Made by a program: the position numbers and the translations under genes. The notes beneath the pieces are model-generated. The model was not told the origin of the DNA. It searched no databases and saw nothing but the letters and a program-made list of their open reading frames with translations. Below, piece by piece: positions 1 through 8,694 of a stretch of DNA of 64,000 nt. This DNA comes from Spirosoma endophyticum (lineage in GTDB: Bacteria > Bacteroidota > Bacteroidia > Cytophagales > Spirosomataceae): NCBI RefSeq assembly GCF_900112365.1, contig NZ_FOLQ01000006.1, forward strand, positions 124,001 through 188,000. Reading direction: 5' to 3'. The stretch's first letter is position 1, and every line of letters starts with the position of its first letter.

Positions 1-692
1 TTCTTCTCCGAGAATTCCAGAATGTAGTCATACAGGTTCCATTCGCTGCTCGATACGTAGAAAAACGGATTGGTTGCTGCTGGGCCGCTGTTCGCTTCGG
101 CTAGCAGTCGATAATGTGCTACAACGCCTTCGAATGGTTTTCGGGTATGGGCATTCCGGGTAAGTAACACGGTCAGTCGTTTGGTAATCGTAGCCGAATG
201 AGAGACTAGAAACGTATCGTCAATATCTGAAATACAGGCAAATTCCGTTTGATGTGGTATTAGTACGCTCCCCTCGCTCTCGGCAAGTACAGTTTCATGT
301 ATAAGCTGTACCTGAATACGGTGCCAACCCGGCGGCAGTGGTTGCGGTAACTTAATTTCCAGTCGAAAATACCCTTCAGCATCCGTTTTTGCCTGCGCTG
401 TCTGATCATTCGCCCAAACCTTAACGGTTGCATGCGGATAGGGTTTTACCAAAAACAATCGGATCAGACCAAGCAAATTCACCCAGATGTTGCTCCTGTA
501 TTTTGTTCGGGAGAGTGCACTTCGATGGAATACGCTACCGTGAATCGTTAGCTGATGATCATTGCCAAAACCGCGATATACCTTTACCACAGGCCGTTCG
601 GTCAGATGCAGCCACGACAAAAGACGACCTTTTAGCCTGCCTTTCAGACTTCCGGTCTTTTCATAAATGGTTGGCGGGGACAGAGTTTCCAT
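1..692 (-). CDS. APP1-family phosphatidate phosphatase-like protein (partial, runs off window start)
   Basis: The frame is open from an ATG at 692 to the window edge, so only the first 230 or so residues are visible. It has no signal peptide. A beta-rich N-terminal half (about residues 15-130) is followed by a CISDIDDTFLVSHS segment near residue 155. That is the DxDxT signature of the HAD-like catalytic core in the APP1/DUF2183 family, known from yeast phosphatidate phosphatase App1. The family is predicted to dephosphorylate phosphatidate or a related lipid phosphate. It is divergent from the lipid kinase gene at 803, about 110 nt away, so both flanking genes may act on phospholipid head groups; this pairing is inference. 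The C-terminal end is not in the window. Confidence 0.78.
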   Translation of the reverse strand, partial: METLSPPTIYEKTGSLKGRLKGRLLSWLHLTERPVVKVYRGFGNDHQLTIHGSVFHRSALSRTKYRSNIWVNLLGLIRLFLVKPYPHATVKVWANDQTAQAKTDAEGYFRLEIKLPQPLPPGWHRIQVQLIHETVLAESEGSVLIPHQTEFACISDIDDTFLVSHSATITKRLTVLLTRNAHTRKPFEGVVAHYRLLAEANSGPAATNPFFYVSSSEWNLYDYILEFSEK

Positions 693-802
693 AACGTTCA
701 GTCAATACACACTGCTTATAACCTTTATAAACGGTTTGAGTTATTGAAATGAGGTCTATTTGACCCATTGACTTACCACTGCTCACTAACTGCACTCCGC
801 CG

Positions 803-1681
803 TTGACTTTTTTATTTGCCATTAATCCCGTTTCCGGTGGAAACGACAAAACCGTCTGGGAAGGCGGCATAAATGATTACTTCGCCGATTTGCCGCATAC
901 TTTCCACACGTTCTACCTCAATGGCAAAACCGACGAAGAAACGATACGCCAGCAAATTGCCCAGCACAAGCCCGATCGGGTAGTAGCTGTCGGGGGCGAT
1001 GGCACCATAAAAATCGTGGCCACTCAATTGCTTGGGACCAATATTCTGCTTGGTGTTTTACCAGCCGGTTCGGCCAATGGCATGGCCCGTGAATTAAGTA
1101 TCCCTTCTGGCGTTCACGAAAGTCTAGATGTGCTGGTGAACGGGACGCCTAAGCCACTGGACATTATTTCGGTAAACGACGGCAACATCTGTTTGCACCT
1201 CAGCGATATTGGCCTGAACGCTCAATTAGTTAAACATTATCAACAATACAATTTGCGAGGCAAGTGGGGTTACCTGAAAGGGGTTGTGAACGTATTGCAG
1301 AAACGGCGATTGATGCGGGTGTCCATTACGGTTGGGGATGAGTGTATAAACCGGGCAGCCTTCATGGTCGTACTGGCTAACGCCCGCATGTATGGCACTG
1401 GTGCTGTTATCAATCCCGATGGCGATCCCTTCGACGGGAAGTTCGAAGTCGTTATTTTCCGGCAATTATCGTTCTGGGAAATTGTAAAGTTATTCTGGCA
1501 GTATCGGCCGTTTGATCCCAAAAAGATTGAAATTCATCCCGCTACGTCTGTCCATATCGAAACGCATCGACGGGCTTACTTTCAGGTTGATGGCGAATAC
1601 CAGGGACGTATCACTCAGTTAAAAGCCGCTATTCAACCGGGTGCTTTATCGATACTTGTGCCACACAACGCACTCGCTTAA
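803..1681 (+). CDS. Diacylglycerol kinase / YegS-like lipid kinase family protein
   Basis: 292 residues. It opens directly with a beta strand and NPVSGG (residues 8-13), the usual start of the DAGK catalytic domain. VAVGGDGTIK near residue 65 is the GGDGT nucleotide-binding motif, and LPAGSANGMARELSIP near 90-105 is the conserved second motif. The C-terminal half carries the beta-sandwich domain with a VDGE segment near residue 263. The start is a TTG at 803: no in-frame ATG exists between it and the upstream stop at 761, and starting here keeps the family N-terminus intact. Members phosphorylate diacylglycerol, sphingosine or similar lipids with ATP; the substrate cannot be read from sequence. 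The gene overlaps the end of fdhD by 4 nt, tail to tail. Confidence 0.88.
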   Translation: MTFLFAINPVSGGNDKTVWEGGINDYFADLPHTFHTFYLNGKTDEETIRQQIAQHKPDRVVAVGGDGTIKIVATQLLGTNILLGVLPAGSANGMARELSIPSGVHESLDVLVNGTPKPLDIISVNDGNICLHLSDIGLNAQLVKHYQQYNLRGKWGYLKGVVNVLQKRRLMRVSITVGDECINRAAFMVVLANARMYGTGAVINPDGDPFDGKFEVVIFRQLSFWEIVKLFWQYRPFDPKKIEIHPATSVHIETHRRAYFQVDGEYQGRITQLKAAIQPGALSILVPHNALA

Positions 1682-2523
1682 GCAGATTGCATGAGTCGTA
1701 CCCGGCTGGGCTCGCTGTACAGATTAAAACGGTTATCTCTGACAAAACCGGCGACTGTCATGCCGGCTTCCTGCGCCATTTGCACAGCCAGACTGGAGGG
1801 TGCACCCACGGCGGCCAGCATTGAAACGCCCGCCCGCCAACTCTTCTGCACCAGTTCCACACCGATACGTCCGCTCAGGAAAACACCGTAATTACTCAGG
1901 GGTAACCAATTTTGCCAGAAAGCCGCTCCGATGAGCTTATCCAGCGCATTATGACGCCCAATGTCTTCCCGAACAAGTAGCAATTTCCCGTCAGCATCGA
2001 ACAGAGCGGCTGCATGAATACCTCCCGTGTAGGCAAAGGCCCGTTGCGCTTCACGAACATGGTCGGGCAATGTATGCAATATGGCAGGTTCGACGGTAAA
2101 ATCAGACAGGATTGGGCCAGCCGTGAGTGCCATAACAGCCTCGATCGTCGTTTTGCCACACAGCCCACAACTCGACGATGTGAACGTATTTCGTTCCAGT
2201 CTTGCCCAGTCCACCACTACGTCAGGATGCAATTCAACCCGTAGTACGTTACCCTCCTTAGCTGAATCCTGCACGCAATGGCGACACGAAACTATATCGG
2301 AGGGTCGCTGAATAATGCCTTCAGTGAACAGAAAGCCCATGCCCAGTTCTTCATCATGACCGGGCGTCCGCATCGTGACCGACACTGATCGCTGTTGCCG
2401 ATCGGTAACTGGACCAAAACCCAGTTGAATTTCCAGCGGTTCCTCAACAGCCAGCAAGTCGGGAGACTCCGTTATGCTTTCACCAATGATTTTATGAACG
2501 GTAACAGGGGCAACAAGAGACAT
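1678..2523 (-). CDS. fdhD: Formate dehydrogenase accessory sulfurtransferase FdhD
   Basis: 281 residues with the FdhD hallmarks: RTPGHDEELGMGFLFTEGII near residues 52-71, and SSCGLCGK near 116-123, whose two cysteines take sulfur from the cysteine desulfurase IscS and pass it to the molybdenum cofactor of formate dehydrogenase-type enzymes. GGIHAAALF and VREDIGRHNALDKLIG near 167-195 complete the family pattern. Length is normal. No formate dehydrogenase or molybdopterin gene lies in this window, so its client enzyme must be elsewhere. The ATG at 2523 is a clear start. The convergent lipid-kinase gene overlaps it by 4 nt at the 3' end. Confidence 0.93.
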   Translation of the reverse strand: MSLVAPVTVHKIIGESITESPDLLAVEEPLEIQLGFGPVTDRQQRSVSVTMRTPGHDEELGMGFLFTEGIIQRPSDIVSCRHCVQDSAKEGNVLRVELHPDVVVDWARLERNTFTSSSCGLCGKTTIEAVMALTAGPILSDFTVEPAILHTLPDHVREAQRAFAYTGGIHAAALFDADGKLLLVREDIGRHNALDKLIGAAFWQNWLPLSNYGVFLSGRIGVELVQKSWRAGVSMLAAVGAPSSLAVQMAQEAGMTVAGFVRDNRFNLYSEPSRVRLMQSA

Positions 2524-2583
2524 GACAGTAACTAGCTATTTGTTCAATAACTCGTTGTGCTCTTAAATGATTACGAAATGACG

Positions 2584-5151
2584 TCAAAAGCTGATAGTTG
2601 CCGATGCTTTCAAGGCAAATGAGTTAAGCGGTATGTTGTTAGGGCCGTCATCCAGATAATTTAGCCGGTGAATCGCCTGGATACGTATCAACTTAAAGAT
2701 ATTGTCGATCCCATAACCGACCTCCATATAGGGTTTATTACCATCGAGCGCCCCAAAATAAATAGGTCTTACACCATCCGGCAGGGGTTTACGCGACGCA
2801 ACAGCCTCATTGGCCTTCGACATACTTCCCCACAACGCATCAACGTTAGCGATCAATCGCCAGTTGAATTTTCGAATGCCCGGTATGCGATTGAACAATA
2901 GCCCTTCAAAGCGATGCTGGACATGAATGGCCACAAAACGATCGCTGACGAACTCATAAAACTGCATTCGGTTGAAGGTGTTGGTCGTCAATAGCGGAGT
3001 TGGATTTCCAATGTGCGGAAACAACAGCGGAGCCGGTAATGTAGAGGGTGTATAACCCGCCGACAGCAGATAGGTGGTGCGGCCAAGCGGGCCAAGCCGA
3101 AACGTTTGCTGCGCTCGTAACGTAAACCGATCGTAATTGAAGTCGCCACCCAGCATTTTAGATCCACGGGTATAGCGCAATGTCAGGACAGGGGCCCGTT
3201 TGGTGCCAAGTGTAATCCGCTCATTGCCATCCATTAAATATTTTTCTTTGCGGGCTAGCCGAGCTTCAACGGCCCAGTACGCATCGTTATACTCAGATCG
3301 CAGTGTCGACTGATCACCTAATTCGGGGTCTACCCGATAGCGAAATGGAAATAGCGGATCAAATGTCCGGCTGCCCAGCATAGCCGTCAGGAGAATTCCT
3401 TTAACGGGTTCTGTTTTAAAGAACACTTCTTTCTGATAGCTCTGATATCCACCCCGATAGCGCCCAAATCGGCTGAAGGCGTAAAAAATACGATTGCCTC
3501 CAATCAACTCAGGCGTCAGCCCCAATCGTTCCAGATCGTTAGCGATACGAACGCCGGCTATGGTCCAATGCTGCCGCGAGAATAGATAATCTATTTCGGC
3601 TCCGTATTTAAACTGGGCATCCAGTGTGCCATAAGCGACATACCCACGTAGCACCAGGTTACGACTAAACTGCTCGTTGGTACGAAAGCCTATCCGGGTT
3701 CGTAACCCTTCAACGCTGTTCACCGCGAATAGATAAGGATATGGCCCAATGTCGAGCCCCCCTGCTTTAAGAAAACCCGTAACAGCAACCTGCCCGATAG
3801 CCTCGGCCACTTTCACAGCCGGAACTGCCCGTAGTTTTGCGATTATTTCACGGGCTTTCTGGTCCTCTTTACTCAAGGAATCGGCTCCAGCAAGTGTACT
3901 CTGTACCGTATGCCAGTACGCTTCGTTCGTCGTGGCGACCGTATCGCTTGGCTCGATGGGCTGTTCGTAAAAGAGTATTGGATGCGGTCGGTTGACTACT
4001 ACGTTGCTATTGCGCAGGGTCACCTGCGCCCGCATTCCAAGCGATTGCTTTCCAACGCCCGTCAGGTTGGCGGTCAGTTTGATACTCACAGGCAACCAAC
4101 CCGCAGAAGCTGTTTTACTGGCGCTGGAATCGACCGTTGTTTCCAGTTCCTGCTCGATGGTCAGGCCACGCACGTAATTCAGGTTAGCATCTTTGCCAAT
4201 GCGCGTTTCAATCTGGCAAAGGGCAAAAGACGTGGTATCGATCCAGGCTTTCCCGATAAAGACCAGGTCTTCGGGCCGTTTGGGATCGAAGTGAATTTCG
4301 TAACAGACGTGATCACCAATCTGCGTAGTATCGGCCAGAAAGAATTCGTACCAGTTCTTCCAGTTATCGCCAATGGGTGACGCAAAATCCTTACCCAGAA
4401 TCGGAATATAGTTGTCGTAGAAGTTTTGGCTGACCAGGTTTGTCCCGCCCAGTAATTGCGAACTCAGACCGGCATCGTCAACGGCTACACCTTTGATGCG
4501 GGTTTTACGAATATCTTCACGTTTTCGCTCGGGGCTACTTCTAAAATAATAGCGGGATACCGACTCCGAAGCCAGCAGCGGAAGCAGCCGATGGCCTTCA
4601 TCGTCCACGATCGAATCCTGCTTGCTCATGGCCTCGTTGATCCGCTTGATCAGCGGATTCTTCCGCATCCGTTCCGTTACGTGGCTCAGTGCAATTTCCG
4701 TCTTTACGTAACTGTCGTATTCATACGCTGACAGCCGCTTGCGGTCATTGATCGTCCTATTTTTCCGAACCTGACGGAGCACGCGCCACGCGGGATTTTC
4801 ACCTGCTTTTACGGTGACTTCCTGCAGGGCCGTCCCAGACGACTCCAGCTTGAAATCAACCGCTTGGGTAGGTCTTTCCGGATCAATAGCCCGACGAAGA
4901 GGTTTGTAGCCCAGCGAGCTGACAGCCAGCGAGTCCGTCAAAATTTTAACAGTCAGCGTATAATGGCCTTTTTCGTCGCTGACCGTACCACTCCGACGCC
5001 CAACGAGGGCCACACTGGCAAATGGGATGGGATCTCCGGTTCGGGAATCGGTCACCAAACCGGTGACGGTGTAGACAGTTTGTGCCCTGGCTTCAGTACC
5101 CAGATAAGAAACTATCAAGAAAAGAAGTAGAAGTAGATTCAGAGGCCTCAT
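2584..5151 (-). CDS. DUF5686 / carboxypeptidase regulatory-like outer membrane protein
   Basis: 855 residues. A signal peptide (about 1-23, ending ARA before QTVYTV) leads into a CarboxypepD_reg-like domain (about 27-110: VTGLVTDSRTGDPIPFASVAL, then SLGYKPL). The rest matches the DUF5686 pattern: an alpha/beta middle section with many charged residues, then a long C-terminal beta barrel that ends in phenylalanine (ATISF), the usual outer membrane insertion signature. It has no TonB plug, so it is not a TonB receptor. Such proteins are common in Bacteroidota and their role is unknown. It is transcribed away from pyrR, about 210 nt downstream of it, and sits upstream of fdhD on the same strand (60 nt gap). 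Confidence 0.85.
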   Translation of the reverse strand: MRPLNLLLLLFLIVSYLGTEARAQTVYTVTGLVTDSRTGDPIPFASVALVGRRSGTVSDEKGHYTLTVKILTDSLAVSSLGYKPLRRAIDPERPTQAVDFKLESSGTALQEVTVKAGENPAWRVLRQVRKNRTINDRKRLSAYEYDSYVKTEIALSHVTERMRKNPLIKRINEAMSKQDSIVDDEGHRLLPLLASESVSRYYFRSSPERKREDIRKTRIKGVAVDDAGLSSQLLGGTNLVSQNFYDNYIPILGKDFASPIGDNWKNWYEFFLADTTQIGDHVCYEIHFDPKRPEDLVFIGKAWIDTTSFALCQIETRIGKDANLNYVRGLTIEQELETTVDSSASKTASAGWLPVSIKLTANLTGVGKQSLGMRAQVTLRNSNVVVNRPHPILFYEQPIEPSDTVATTNEAYWHTVQSTLAGADSLSKEDQKAREIIAKLRAVPAVKVAEAIGQVAVTGFLKAGGLDIGPYPYLFAVNSVEGLRTRIGFRTNEQFSRNLVLRGYVAYGTLDAQFKYGAEIDYLFSRQHWTIAGVRIANDLERLGLTPELIGGNRIFYAFSRFGRYRGGYQSYQKEVFFKTEPVKGILLTAMLGSRTFDPLFPFRYRVDPELGDQSTLRSEYNDAYWAVEARLARKEKYLMDGNERITLGTKRAPVLTLRYTRGSKMLGGDFNYDRFTLRAQQTFRLGPLGRTTYLLSAGYTPSTLPAPLLFPHIGNPTPLLTTNTFNRMQFYEFVSDRFVAIHVQHRFEGLLFNRIPGIRKFNWRLIANVDALWGSMSKANEAVASRKPLPDGVRPIYFGALDGNKPYMEVGYGIDNIFKLIRIQAIHRLNYLDDGPNNIPLNSFALKASATISF

Positions 5152-5362
5152 TTTAGGTAATTACGGTCGGCTAAATTACAAAAAAACCGACAATCCAAAT
5201 TACGTATATACCCTCAAAATCGGACAAATAAATCCTTAATTATTAGAACATCAATATTATCTGTTTTCTGCCTCTAAACAGTTATATATACTTAGCCAAA
5301 ATGATTACTAAATGAGTATTTTCATCAGAGTAGTCTGAACGTATCTACTTTGGCTGCATAGC

Positions 5363-5902
5363 TCAGCCAACGAGCCAGATTCGGTCGGCGTCGGCACCTT
5401 GTTCCGTCCATTCAACCAGTACCTGCTGCGACTCAAGGGTGTTGACACGCATGCCTGTATAATCGGGTTTGATGGGAAGGTCGCGGTTGTACCGTCGATC
5501 AATCAGCACCAGCAGTTCAACTTTGCGGGGTCGACCAAAGGCGGTCATGGCATCCAGAGCAGCCCGAACCATACGGCCCGTTGCCAATACATCATCGATC
5601 AGAATTACGCGCTTATTCTCAATAATAAACGGCACATTCGTTGTGTTCGGACGTAGTGGCGTGTCGCGACGACGGAAATCATCGCGGTAGAACGTAGCAT
5701 CCAGATAGCCCAGCGGTACGTTATGACCTAGCGCCCGATTGACTTCGCGGCTGACACGTTCAGCGAAATAAATCCCCCGCGGCTGCATCCCCAAAAGAAC
5801 AGTATCGCTAAAGTCTTGGTGATTTTCGATCAATTGCTGCGCCAGGCGGCTAATAACGATTTCGAGCAGCGGGCTGGACAGAATCAGGCGTTGTTGGTTC
5901 AT
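5363..5902 (-). CDS. pyrR: PyrR-type bifunctional pyr operon regulator / uracil phosphoribosyltransferase
   Basis: 179 residues, the normal PyrR length. The PRPP-binding loop VILIDDVLATGRMVRAALDA near residues 94-112 is typical of type I phosphoribosyltransferases. GIYFAERV near 45-52 and the C-terminal VELLVLIDRRYNRDLPIKPDYTG segment match PyrR rather than Upp. PyrR makes UMP from uracil and PRPP and, in many Gram-positives, binds pyr mRNA. Bacteroidota homologues often keep the enzyme role, and RNA-binding activity here is unproven. No pyrimidine genes neighbour it, so any attenuation target is elsewhere. The ATG at 5902 is clear. It is divergent from the secreted protein gene at 6041. Confidence 0.88.
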   Translation of the reverse strand: MNQQRLILSSPLLEIVISRLAQQLIENHQDFSDTVLLGMQPRGIYFAERVSREVNRALGHNVPLGYLDATFYRDDFRRRDTPLRPNTTNVPFIIENKRVILIDDVLATGRMVRAALDAMTAFGRPRKVELLVLIDRRYNRDLPIKPDYTGMRVNTLESQQVLVEWTEQGADADRIWLVG

Positions 5903-6040
5903 CGGGTAAAAATAAGCGATTAAACGAACATTCTGCTTGACAACGACAGCGTAGCCAATTCATGAATCACACAAATGCATAATTGTCACTACTTTAGCGG
6001 TAACAACGGGTGAAGCCATTATGTAAAAACTTCGTTAGCG

Positions 6041-7030
6041 ATGAAACAAGGGTTTACAAGCTGCCTTTCCCTTTTGTTGGGGCTGCTGGCTATCGTGAGC
6101 AAGGCGCAGAACGTAGCGGGCTACTGGCTTGGCATTACCTATCCGACTGATCCGAATCAGATCGTGTATAACTATACCATGACCCTTACCCAAACGGGAA
6201 GCACCCTTGGCGGTACAGCACAAACATCTGTTCCTGATGTACCTTTCGGAGGGGTAGCCTATTTGTCAGGGCAGGTCACGCCATCGTTTGTTACGTTTAG
6301 TGAGGCCGACAAAAACGGGAGTACAGAAATTAAAGATCTTTGCTTCTGGCGGGGAAAACTTATGTATAACCCTGCGGACGAGAGTCTGATTGGTACCTAC
6401 GAAAGTATCGCTAACGGCACAACCTGCGAAGACTCATCGGGCGGCAAAGTCGAGTTATACCGAATTGTGCTAAAATCGGGTACTAGGTTTTGCAAAGGCA
6501 GCCCGGTTAATCTCGTCGTTACGGGTAAAAACATTAAATGGTATTCGTCGAGAGCTAAAACCAGCGTACTGGCTACAGGTAATACATACAGCCCAAAACC
6601 TGGTACGTATACGCTGGTGGCGAAGGATGGAACAGGATGCACGATCAAGCAGAATATCAGCGTGGCCCCCAGAACGGGCCCTCAATTGGAAGATGTTCAA
6701 ACAACTCCCGAAGAATGCGGCAAAGAAAACGGCGTCATCTCAGTAGCTGGCAGCCGTGTGACAGGCCCCACAGATTACTCGCTCGATGGGCAAACGTATC
6801 AACGTAGCGCCGATTTTTCGGGACTGAAGGCCGGGAATTATGTCATTACGGCCCGAGACACAAATAACTGTGTGGTTACTCAGTCCGTATTGATCGAGCT
6901 CGATTGCCCTAGAATCGTTTATATACCAACCGCCTTTTCGCCTAATGCTGACCAGATTAACGATGTTTTTACGACACACTTCGCCTTTCCTTCTGTTACA
7001 GTTTCCCGCTTTACGGTTTACGACCGATGA
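6041..7030 (+). CDS. Secreted protein with gliding motility-associated C-terminal domain, truncated by an in-frame TGA
   Basis: 329 residues as read. A signal peptide (about 1-22, cut before QNVAGYW) is followed by a lipocalin-like or Ig-like beta-rich domain (about 25-165), then a repeat with Cys pairs. The end holds PTAFSPNADQINDVFTTHF and SRFTVYDR, the start of the CHU_C / gliding motility-associated C-terminal domain used as a type B sorting signal by the type IX secretion system. Translation stops at TGA 7028-7030, exactly where family members have the Trp of YDRWG. The same frame continues without another stop to 7207 and completes the domain. The product may therefore be secreted poorly or not at all. 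A TACTTTAG box at 5990-5997 could be its -7 promoter element. Confidence 0.8.
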   Translation: MKQGFTSCLSLLLGLLAIVSKAQNVAGYWLGITYPTDPNQIVYNYTMTLTQTGSTLGGTAQTSVPDVPFGGVAYLSGQVTPSFVTFSEADKNGSTEIKDLCFWRGKLMYNPADESLIGTYESIANGTTCEDSSGGKVELYRIVLKSGTRFCKGSPVNLVVTGKNIKWYSSRAKTSVLATGNTYSPKPGTYTLVAKDGTGCTIKQNISVAPRTGPQLEDVQTTPEECGKENGVISVAGSRVTGPTDYSLDGQTYQRSADFSGLKAGNYVITARDTNNCVVTQSVLIELDCPRIVYIPTAFSPNADQINDVFTTHFAFPSVTVSRFTVYDR

Positions 7031-7207
7031 GGTGTTGTCATGTATAATCATACTAATTTTGTGCTTTTAAACAGTGAACCCATTTGGGATGGGCAAGTCA
7101 ATGGTCATTCGGCGCCAGCAGGTATGTATGTGTACCGGCTGGATTGTCAGTTTCCCGACGGCACTCAAACCAGCTATCACGAATCGGTAGCTTTATTGAA
7201 TCAATAG
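7031..7207 (+). pseudogene. Severed C-terminal half of the CHU_C sorting domain (same frame as 6041-7030)
   Basis: Reading on in the frame of the preceding gene after its TGA gives 58 codons to a TAG at 7205-7207. They include GVVMYNH, PIWDGQVNGHSAPAGMYVY and a YRL-type strand, the standard end of the gliding motility-associated C-terminal domain (WDG, then G-x-Y-x-Y-x-L). The full protein would be 388 residues. Nothing is missing and there is no frameshift, so one substitution (TGG to TGA) or a sequencing error explains the break. The TAG is 3 nt upstream of the pth start codon, which suggests that the intact gene was cotranscribed with pth. Confidence 0.75.
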
Positions 7208-7210
7208 CAA

Positions 7211-7771
7211 ATGAAATTTCTGATTGTTGGCCTGGGCAACATAGGGCCTGAATATTCTCTCACCCGCCATAACGCCGGGTTTATGGTACTCGATCGGATG
7301 GCTGCACAACACGGCTTCACCTTCTCGATGACGCGTCTGGCGTATACCGCCAAATGGCAGCACAAAGGCAAGCAGTTATTTTTTGTGAAGCCCACTACGT
7401 ATATGAACCTTAGCGGAAAGGCTGTACTGTATTATATGAAGCAGGAAAACATTCCCATTGAAAACCTGCTGGTTATCACTGACGACAAAGACTTACCGTT
7501 TGATAAGCTGCGCCTGAAACCCAAAGGTTCGGCGGGGGGGCATAACGGCCTACGGAGTATCGATGAATCGTTGGGTACGCAGGAATACGCCCGATTGCGG
7601 GTAGGTATTGGCAACAATTTCTCTAGAGGAAAGCAAGTTGACTTCGTACTGGGACAGTTTCCGGAAGATGAATTGATCCAATTACCGGCTTATCTGGACC
7701 GCGCGGGCGATGCTGCGCTCACTTTTTGTACTATGGGCATACAAGCAGCGATGAATAATTACAACCAATGA
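7211..7771 (+). CDS. pth: Peptidyl-tRNA hydrolase
   Basis: 186 residues. MKFLIVGLGNIGPEYSLTRHNAGF carries Asn10 and the catalytic His20 at the positions known from E. coli Pth. KPTTYMNLSGKAV near residues 60-72, DDKDLPFDKLRLK with the conserved Asp near 93, and GSAGGHNGLRSI near 110-121 complete the active site. The enzyme frees stalled peptidyl-tRNA by cleaving the peptide-tRNA ester, an essential cytosolic task. It follows the broken secreted-protein gene by 3 nt, so it probably shares that transcript and may have been translationally coupled to it. The gene ends in TGA, showing that TGA is a normal stop in this genome. Confidence 0.95.
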   Translation: MKFLIVGLGNIGPEYSLTRHNAGFMVLDRMAAQHGFTFSMTRLAYTAKWQHKGKQLFFVKPTTYMNLSGKAVLYYMKQENIPIENLLVITDDKDLPFDKLRLKPKGSAGGHNGLRSIDESLGTQEYARLRVGIGNNFSRGKQVDFVLGQFPEDELIQLPAYLDRAGDAALTFCTMGIQAAMNNYNQ

Positions 7772-7944
7772 TATAACATTTTAAAGAATATTTCAATTTT
7801 TCCAAAACGTATAAAGAAGAACTGACCTCCCATTATCGCAGAATTTTATACTGTTTCCTTGCAATACGTATCGACCCATTCCATAAAATTCTCTCTAAAC
7901 CGCATTAAATTCGGAACAAAATTCCGATACGGCCCTATACGGGG

Positions 7945-7975
7945 TTTGCACTTTCAAACTTTCTATAGACCTTTG
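7945..7975 (+). promoter_or_regulatory. Bacteroidota-type promoter for the exported protein at 8012
   Basis: TTTG (7945-7948), a 19-nt spacer, then GACCTTTG (7968-7975). This matches the Bacteroidota consensus TTTG-N19-TAnnTTTG except for the first base of the -7 box. The start codon lies 37 nt further on. Confidence 0.5.
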
Positions 7976-8011
7976 TGCGTTATCTGATTGAAACAAAAAT
8001 AGAACAAAACA

Positions 8012-8470
8012 ATGAAAACGCGTGTTATCTTTGCATCACTGGTTCTTGGATTAGGATTAGTAAATACTTTGGCAACCGCGGCTACCACCACCAACACTGA
8101 TGATAGCCCGGCAGCCAACAAGCCGGCAAGTACGATGCTTGTCAATGGTTCGCAGAAGCAATTTGCTTCGTATGCAGAACTTAACATTGCCAAGTTTGTA
8201 AATACTACCAACTGGCAGAACTTTATGAGTGTTGTCTCGTTGTACAACCAAAATCCGACCGCTGTGCTGAACATCAGCCCTGCCGATCGTATCAAGTTCA
8301 ACGAAGCGGCTCTTCAACTAACTGATAAACTGGCCAAGCAGAAAGATGCAAACGCCAGTAACTGGACAAAACAGGTTGGCCACACAGCCCGGATGATCAA
8401 CTTCCTCTGGAATGCGAACCAATCCACTAGCGAAACGCCTGATGTTCAGCACTTTGGAATAAATATCTAA
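8012..8470 (+). CDS. Small exported protein of unknown function
   Basis: 152 residues. A clear signal peptide (about 1-23, MKTRVIFASLVLGLGLVNTLATA) is followed by a Thr/Asn/Ala-rich linker and a mostly helical region (about 45-140). I recognise no family; it has no Cys in the mature part and no membrane segment, so it is probably periplasmic or secreted. It stands alone with its own promoter-like sequence upstream and a strong terminator downstream, which suggests a monocistronic, well expressed gene. The ATG at 8012 is fixed by the signal peptide. Confidence 0.75.
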   Translation: MKTRVIFASLVLGLGLVNTLATAATTTNTDDSPAANKPASTMLVNGSQKQFASYAELNIAKFVNTTNWQNFMSVVSLYNQNPTAVLNISPADRIKFNEAALQLTDKLAKQKDANASNWTKQVGHTARMINFLWNANQSTSETPDVQHFGINI

Positions 8471-8549
8471 AAATTAGGTATTTGGAACAGAAAAGAGTAA
8501 AAGTTAGTTTTTCATGTAGAAAAGGTTAAGGGTTTAGGAATAGTCAGTA

Positions 8550-8589
8550 TAAGGTTCTCCGCTTCGATCGGGGAACCTTATCTTTTTTT
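8550..8589 (+). terminator. Intrinsic terminator after the exported protein gene
   Basis: Twelve-bp stem (8550-8561 with 8569-8580, one G-T pair), 7-nt loop, followed by TCTTTTTTT. It is the expected end of the 8012-8470 transcript. Confidence 0.85.
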
Positions 8590-8614
8590 AAGGATTTTTG
8601 GTTTTCTTATAGAC

Positions 8615-8622
8615 TAGTTTTG
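8615..8622 (+). promoter_or_regulatory. Candidate -7 element for the RlaP-type gene
   Basis: TAGTTTTG fits TAnnTTTG exactly and lies 72 nt upstream of the start codon at 8695. No well spaced -33 TTTG is visible (the nearest is only 14 nt away), so this is tentative. Confidence 0.35.
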
Positions 8623-8694
8623 TCAAGTTCTACACTAGCGATACGTATGTTTCGCACCGAATAAAACCGGCAAGAATTCAAAAAACCAATCTCA

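Noticed and set aside
6041..7207. Frameshift or use of TGA as Trp codon
   Set aside because: The frame is unchanged on both sides of the TGA, so no indel is needed. Genes such as pth (7769-7771) and the M15D dipeptidase (47677-47679) end in TGA, so TGA is a normal stop.
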